Positions 60,884 through 64,000 of a stretch of 64,000 nucleotides of DNA are shown piece by piece. Where the stretch lies: NCBI RefSeq assembly GCF_023156505.1, contig NZ_JALNMJ010000017.1, positions 62,001 through 126,000 on the forward strand, written 5' to 3'. Source of the DNA: Roseibium sediminicola (lineage in GTDB: Bacteria > Pseudomonadota > Alphaproteobacteria > Rhizobiales > Stappiaceae). Position numbers and translations under genes: made by a program. Position 1 is the first letter of the stretch; each line of letters begins with the position of its first letter. Under the pieces are notes generated by a model. That model did no database searches. It worked only from the letters and a program-made list of their open reading frames with translations, and had not been told where the DNA came from.

Positions 60884-61663
60884 TCAGTCCTTGTAATCCG
60901 GCTCGCTCCGGTCCAGCTGCCGCTTCCAGTAATCGAAATGGGCGTAGCCCATGCCCTTGTAGGGCTCCCATTCGGCGGCGGTCTTGGCAGCCAGGTTGTC
61001 GGACATGACCGCCAGCGGCTGGCCGGAGGCATAGGCTTTCAGGAGAATTTCCGCTGCCCGCTCGAAGAAATAGAGATGCTCGAAGGCTTCCGGCACAGTT
61101 TCGGCGGCAATCGAGACGCCGTGATTGCCCATCATCAGCACCGGCTTGTCGCCGAGGGTCTCGGCGATCCGCCGCCCCTCCTCCGCCTCGTCGGCCATGC
61201 CGCCGAAGCCGAGATCGACGGCAACCTTGCCGAAGAAGCGTGCCGTGTTGAGATCGACCGGCTTCATCGACGGGTCGGCGAGACAGGCCAGCGCGGTGGC
61301 ATGGGGCGGATGAACGTGGAACAGCACCCGCGCTTTCGGATTGGTCCGGTGCACCGTGCCGTGAATGCACCAGGCGGAGGCATCCGGGGCGTCGTCCTTC
61401 TCCATCACCTGATTGTCATTGGCGTCGAGCAGCAGAAGATCGCTGGCGCGGATTTCGGAAAAATGCCACCATTTCGGGTTCATCAGGAACCGGGTGCCGT
61501 CCTCGGACACCGCGGCGGAAAAGTGGTTGCCGACGGATTCGTGCCAGCCGAGCCGCACCGCGATGCGGAAGGCGGCGGCAAGATCCTCGCGCAGAGCCTG
61601 TTCGCTCTGCCGTTCCGGTTTTGACTCGGACGTGCCGAAGGCAACCTCGGTGACGACGCTCAT
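60884..61663 (-). CDS. Class II aldolase/adducin family protein
   Basis: A 259-residue Zn-dependent aldolase-fold protein. The ligand cluster HVHPPHATALACL is near residues 113-125 and a later His in MMGNHGVSI near 176. The N-terminus RIAVRLGWHESVGNHFSAAV is typical of the adducin-like branch rather than fuculose aldolase. It overlaps the upstream gamma-butyrobetaine-hydroxylase-like gene as ATGA, so it belongs to the same operon, possibly acting in carnitine or trimethyllysine-type metabolism (inference). Confidence 0.88.
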   Translation of the reverse strand: MSVVTEVAFGTSESKPERQSEQALREDLAAAFRIAVRLGWHESVGNHFSAAVSEDGTRFLMNPKWWHFSEIRASDLLLLDANDNQVMEKDDAPDASAWCIHGTVHRTNPKARVLFHVHPPHATALACLADPSMKPVDLNTARFFGKVAVDLGFGGMADEAEEGRRIAETLGDKPVLMMGNHGVSIAAETVPEAFEHLYFFERAAEILLKAYASGQPLAVMSDNLAAKTAAEWEPYKGMGYAHFDYWKRQLDRSEPDYKD

Positions 61664-62790
61664 TTGAACCGTCCTTCCCCGGAGAGGATCCGGTATGTGG
61701 AGCGCAATTCGCCCCGGTCCGTATAACAGCCGCGCAGGTGCCGGTTGCCGCTTGTGGCCGAGTAGGCGGCGCGGCCATGCACGATGCGGTGATTGTCGAA
61801 GACGATACACTCACCCGCGTTCAGCCGGAACCGCATCAGATATTTGTCGTCGCGCATCATCCGGCCGAAACGGCAAAAGGCCGGGTAATAACGGTCGAGA
61901 TCTTTCTGTGGCATGTCGAAAATGTCGGCGTGGTGCTGGCTGATGGTGACGCCGGAAATGTTGCCGTGCTCGTCCAGCTCGATCACCTTCTGGCGCGCGC
62001 GCATGTCGAACGTGTCGTGCTCGCAGAAATAGGGCACGTCGGTTTCGACCAGAAGCTTGAAATCCTCTGGGTAAAGCGCCTGGAAATCCTCGGCAACGGC
62101 CAGGCCGTCGGCGAAGATCGAATTGCCGCCCTCGACCGAATTTGCCCGGCAATGCAGGAACTGGACGCCCGGCGCCAGATCCTCGTCGGGCAGGTCCGTG
62201 TGCAGCGGCAGGGCCTTGGAGGTGAAGGCGAGGTTGGTCGGCTTGATATGGGTCTTGACCTCGAACACCAGGCCGAAATAGCTCGGCCGCACATAGCCGA
62301 TCAGACCGGCGGTATCGGTCAGGGCTTCGTCCGTGTCCGGCAGGCCGGTCAGAAGCGCCACCCCGTCGGTCAGCATCGCCTCGGCCCAGTCGCGGACATT
62401 GGCCTTGTCGGCCATCAGGTCGTCATAGGCAAAGCGTGCGATCTTGCCATAGTGATCGGAATACCAGGGAACCCGCGGCAGGTTGGCGATGTCGGCGCGT
62501 TTCTCGCCCCTGGAGAACAGCGCCAGCTGCTCCATCGGCAAGCGCGTGACGTGGCCGCTGCCGGCCCAGGTGATTTCCAGGTGGCCGTTGGCGATCGCGG
62601 CACTGGCGGCTTTCGGCGCTTCATCCATGCCGAAGACGTCGAACACCCGCTCACGGGTTTCCGGATCGAACGAACTCGGGCAATTGTCGCGCAGCCAGTA
62701 ATAATTGAAATAGGCCATCCGCCCATCGCTGAGCGGCACGTCCAGCCCCTGCTCCTGCAGCAGCACACCCGCTTCGCCGGTTCCAAGCAT
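61660..62790 (-). CDS. Gamma-butyrobetaine hydroxylase-like dioxygenase
   Basis: A 376-residue Fe(II)/2-oxoglutarate oxygenase. The N-terminal GBBH-like Zn domain (YFNYYWLRDNCPSSFDPETR near 28-47) is followed by a TauD-type domain with HTDLP (the H-x-D ligands, near 195) and the distal His in VFDNHRIVHGR (near 340). Such enzymes make carnitine from gamma-butyrobetaine or act on trimethyllysine. First gene of the operon with the class II aldolase, divergent from a LysR regulator. Confidence 0.92.
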   Translation of the reverse strand: MLGTGEAGVLLQEQGLDVPLSDGRMAYFNYYWLRDNCPSSFDPETRERVFDVFGMDEAPKAASAAIANGHLEITWAGSGHVTRLPMEQLALFSRGEKRADIANLPRVPWYSDHYGKIARFAYDDLMADKANVRDWAEAMLTDGVALLTGLPDTDEALTDTAGLIGYVRPSYFGLVFEVKTHIKPTNLAFTSKALPLHTDLPDEDLAPGVQFLHCRANSVEGGNSIFADGLAVAEDFQALYPEDFKLLVETDVPYFCEHDTFDMRARQKVIELDEHGNISGVTISQHHADIFDMPQKDLDRYYPAFCRFGRMMRDDKYLMRFRLNAGECIVFDNHRIVHGRAAYSATSGNRHLRGCYTDRGELRSTYRILSGEGRFK

Positions 62791-62800
62791 CTTTGTCGTC

Positions 62801-62932
62801 CTTAAGTTAAGTCTGAGCTCCGACGTCCCTTCTTGAGCGAAACAGCGGAAGCATCTGTAATTCTGGTCGTTTCATCGAAATTGCGCTTGTGCCGCCGGTT
62901 TGAAAAGGCGATAAAAACAGAAGTTAACTTAA
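62801..62932. promoter_or_regulatory. Divergent control region with two inverted copies of TTAACTTAAG
   Basis: TTAACTTAAG occurs on the minus strand at about 62801-62810 and on the plus strand at 62923-62932; the second overlaps the palindrome AAGTTAACTT (62921-62930). Both lie between the oxygenase start and the LysR start, placed as operator copies for the LysR regulator. Confidence 0.55.
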
Positions 62933-62958
62933 GCAAAAACTAAACTTGAGCGCTTCCC

Positions 62959-63852
62959 ATGCACCGACTGCCGCCGCTTCGCCTGCTGTCTGTCTTCGAA
63001 ACCGTGCAGCGCGCCGGCAGCGCCAAGGCGGCGGCGGTTGAACTCAATGTGTCGCTGTCGGCGGTCAGCCAGGCGCTGAAGCAGCTGGAGAGCCATGTCG
63101 GCGCGGCGCTGATCGACCGCAGCACCCGCCCCGCTGGCCTGACCGAGGCCGGCGAGATCCTGCTGAAAGCCGTCACCGAAAACCGCGAACGGCTGACGGG
63201 CGCGCTTGACGACATTCGTGCCCTGACCGACCCCAGCGGCGCCACGGTGACGCTGGCCTGCACCATCGGATTTGCCACCTACTGGCTGATGCCCCGGCTG
63301 GAAGCCTTTTACCTGGAGCACCCGGATGTTGCGGTGAATGTGCAGACGACCCAGCAGGAAGTGCCGCGCCTCGGTCCCGGCGCGGACATTGCGATGCGCT
63401 ATGGCGACGGCCGCTGGGACGACGGCACGGTCGAGCTTCTATTTGAGGAACGGGTCGAACCGGTCTGCGCACCATCCTATGTCCGCCGCCTGATGGAGAC
63501 CGGCGGCAGCCTCGGCTCGGCCTTCCTGATCCATGTGGAGACCAGCGACCGGCGCTGGATTTCCTGGGCCGACTATCTTTCCCGGACCGGCCAGAAGGCC
63601 GCGGGTTCCGCCAAGGGCCTCAGGTTCTCAAACTACGTCCAGGCCACACAGGCGGCCCTTTCCGGCCACGGCGTCATGCTCGGCTGGCGCTCGATCACCG
63701 GCGACCAGGTCGACAAGGGCCTGCTCATCCCCGCCGGCCTGCCGCCGCTGACGCCGAATAACGCCTATCACGCAGTGCTGTCGCACAGGAGCCGGAACAG
63801 GGAGACCGCGGAGGTGGTGGTGGATTGGTTGAGAAGGGCAGCTGCCTTGTGA
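62959..63852 (+). CDS. LysR-family transcriptional regulator
   Basis: A 297-residue regulator. The HTH is RLLSVFETVQRAGSAKAAAVELNVSLSAVSQALKQLE-like sequence (residues about 8-44). The effector domain follows with VTLACTIGFATYWLMPRL near 95 and GADIAMRYGDGRWDDG near 137, a GcvA-like branch. It is divergent from the gamma-butyrobetaine-hydroxylase/aldolase operon and probably controls it. The last 148 bp of the window (63853-64000) show no supported gene, only a possible short frame opening at 63925. Confidence 0.92.
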   Translation: MHRLPPLRLLSVFETVQRAGSAKAAAVELNVSLSAVSQALKQLESHVGAALIDRSTRPAGLTEAGEILLKAVTENRERLTGALDDIRALTDPSGATVTLACTIGFATYWLMPRLEAFYLEHPDVAVNVQTTQQEVPRLGPGADIAMRYGDGRWDDGTVELLFEERVEPVCAPSYVRRLMETGGSLGSAFLIHVETSDRRWISWADYLSRTGQKAAGSAKGLRFSNYVQATQAALSGHGVMLGWRSITGDQVDKGLLIPAGLPPLTPNNAYHAVLSHRSRNRETAEVVVDWLRRAAAL

Positions 63853-64000
63853 GCAACGTTTGAAGGCTGCCAATCCAAATCGGCCGACATTTTGGCAATC
63901 TGATCTCAAAAACCTTCCTTGAAAATGGTAGTGTCCAACAGAAGACCGCTCAAATGGGGATGGCGTGGTCTGGTTGTCCTGGTGAAAACAGAATTTGACG

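Noticed and set aside
63925-64000. Possible start of a gene at the right edge (basic, then GLVVLV)
   Set aside because: Only 25 codons are in the window and there is no clear ribosome site; it cannot be supported.

Overview
The window is GC-rich (roughly 60 percent by eye) chromosomal DNA of an alphaproteobacterium, most likely a marine or host-associated member of the Hyphomicrobiales; the Stappiaceae (Roseibium/Labrenzia type) are my best guess. The grounds are several TRAP-transport and Lrp/AsnC-regulated catabolic genes, class I fructose-1,6-bisphosphatase, an AcdS/AcdR pair, an OpgGH pair, a RirA-like iron box and many dispersed intergenic palindromic repeats. Taxonomy is inferred from gene content only. 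I see no transposase, prophage, CRISPR array or rRNA.

Layout. 1-5.5 kb: a minus-strand catabolic operon (fumarylacetoacetase-family hydrolase, RutE-like nitroreductase, OsmC protein, TRAP genes dctP-dctQ-dctM, the last cut by the window edge), with a divergent YciI-like gene. 5.9-7.2 kb: malonyl-CoA decarboxylase. 7.2-13.1 kb: an electron-transfer and flavinylation module (apbE, a PepSY/flavodoxin/reductase fusion, a DUF2271 protein with an ApbE-type target motif) facing a divergent OmpR-type two-component system. 13.5-20.2 kb: a PAS-like protein, a beta-helix protein, fbp, an unrecognised protein and a PAS-only protein. 20.4-24.1 kb: tRNA-Lys(CUU), then the branched-chain amino acid operon with a leader peptide, an attenuator, ilvB, an unexpected small membrane-protein gene and ilvH. 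24.1-33.7 kb: arylamine N-acetyltransferase, an ArsR/SRPBCC unit, serA, a TetR/AhpD-like/DUF1348 unit with twin operators, a tautomerase, a winged-helix TPR regulator and an AsnC regulator. 33.8-45.5 kb: a saccharopine-dehydrogenase-like enzyme, two cyclic-di-GMP proteins, GNAT, a DCC oxidoreductase and a DUF4166 fusion protein ending inside a MITE-like element, then pdxJ, an HD hydrolase, a LysE exporter and an FMN reductase. 45.5-50.9 kb: acdR (with a premature stop) divergent from acdS, a lysozyme-inhibitor-like protein, an iron-regulated siderophore-interacting protein, a YHS protein and a darcynin/TetR operon. 51-58.2 kb: gatCA, an LhgO-like oxidase, and opgG, a small gene, opgH. 58.4-64 kb: RHH, PfpI and DUF998 proteins, a class II aldolase/gamma-butyrobetaine hydroxylase pair, and a divergent LysR regulator.

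Most intergenic gaps over 300 bp are filled by four families of imperfect palindromic repeats. Several regulator/target pairs carry visible operators: TetR AGACAG-N2-CTGTCT twice, ArsR TGTTAT-N6-ATAACA, TetR TACGGT-N10-ACCGTA, a LysR-linked TTAACTTAAG twice, and a RirA-like TGA-N9-TCA. The most notable items are the flavinylation module, the membrane gene wedged inside the ilv operon, the ilv attenuator, the MITE-like element fused to a gene end, and the acdR nonsense codon.
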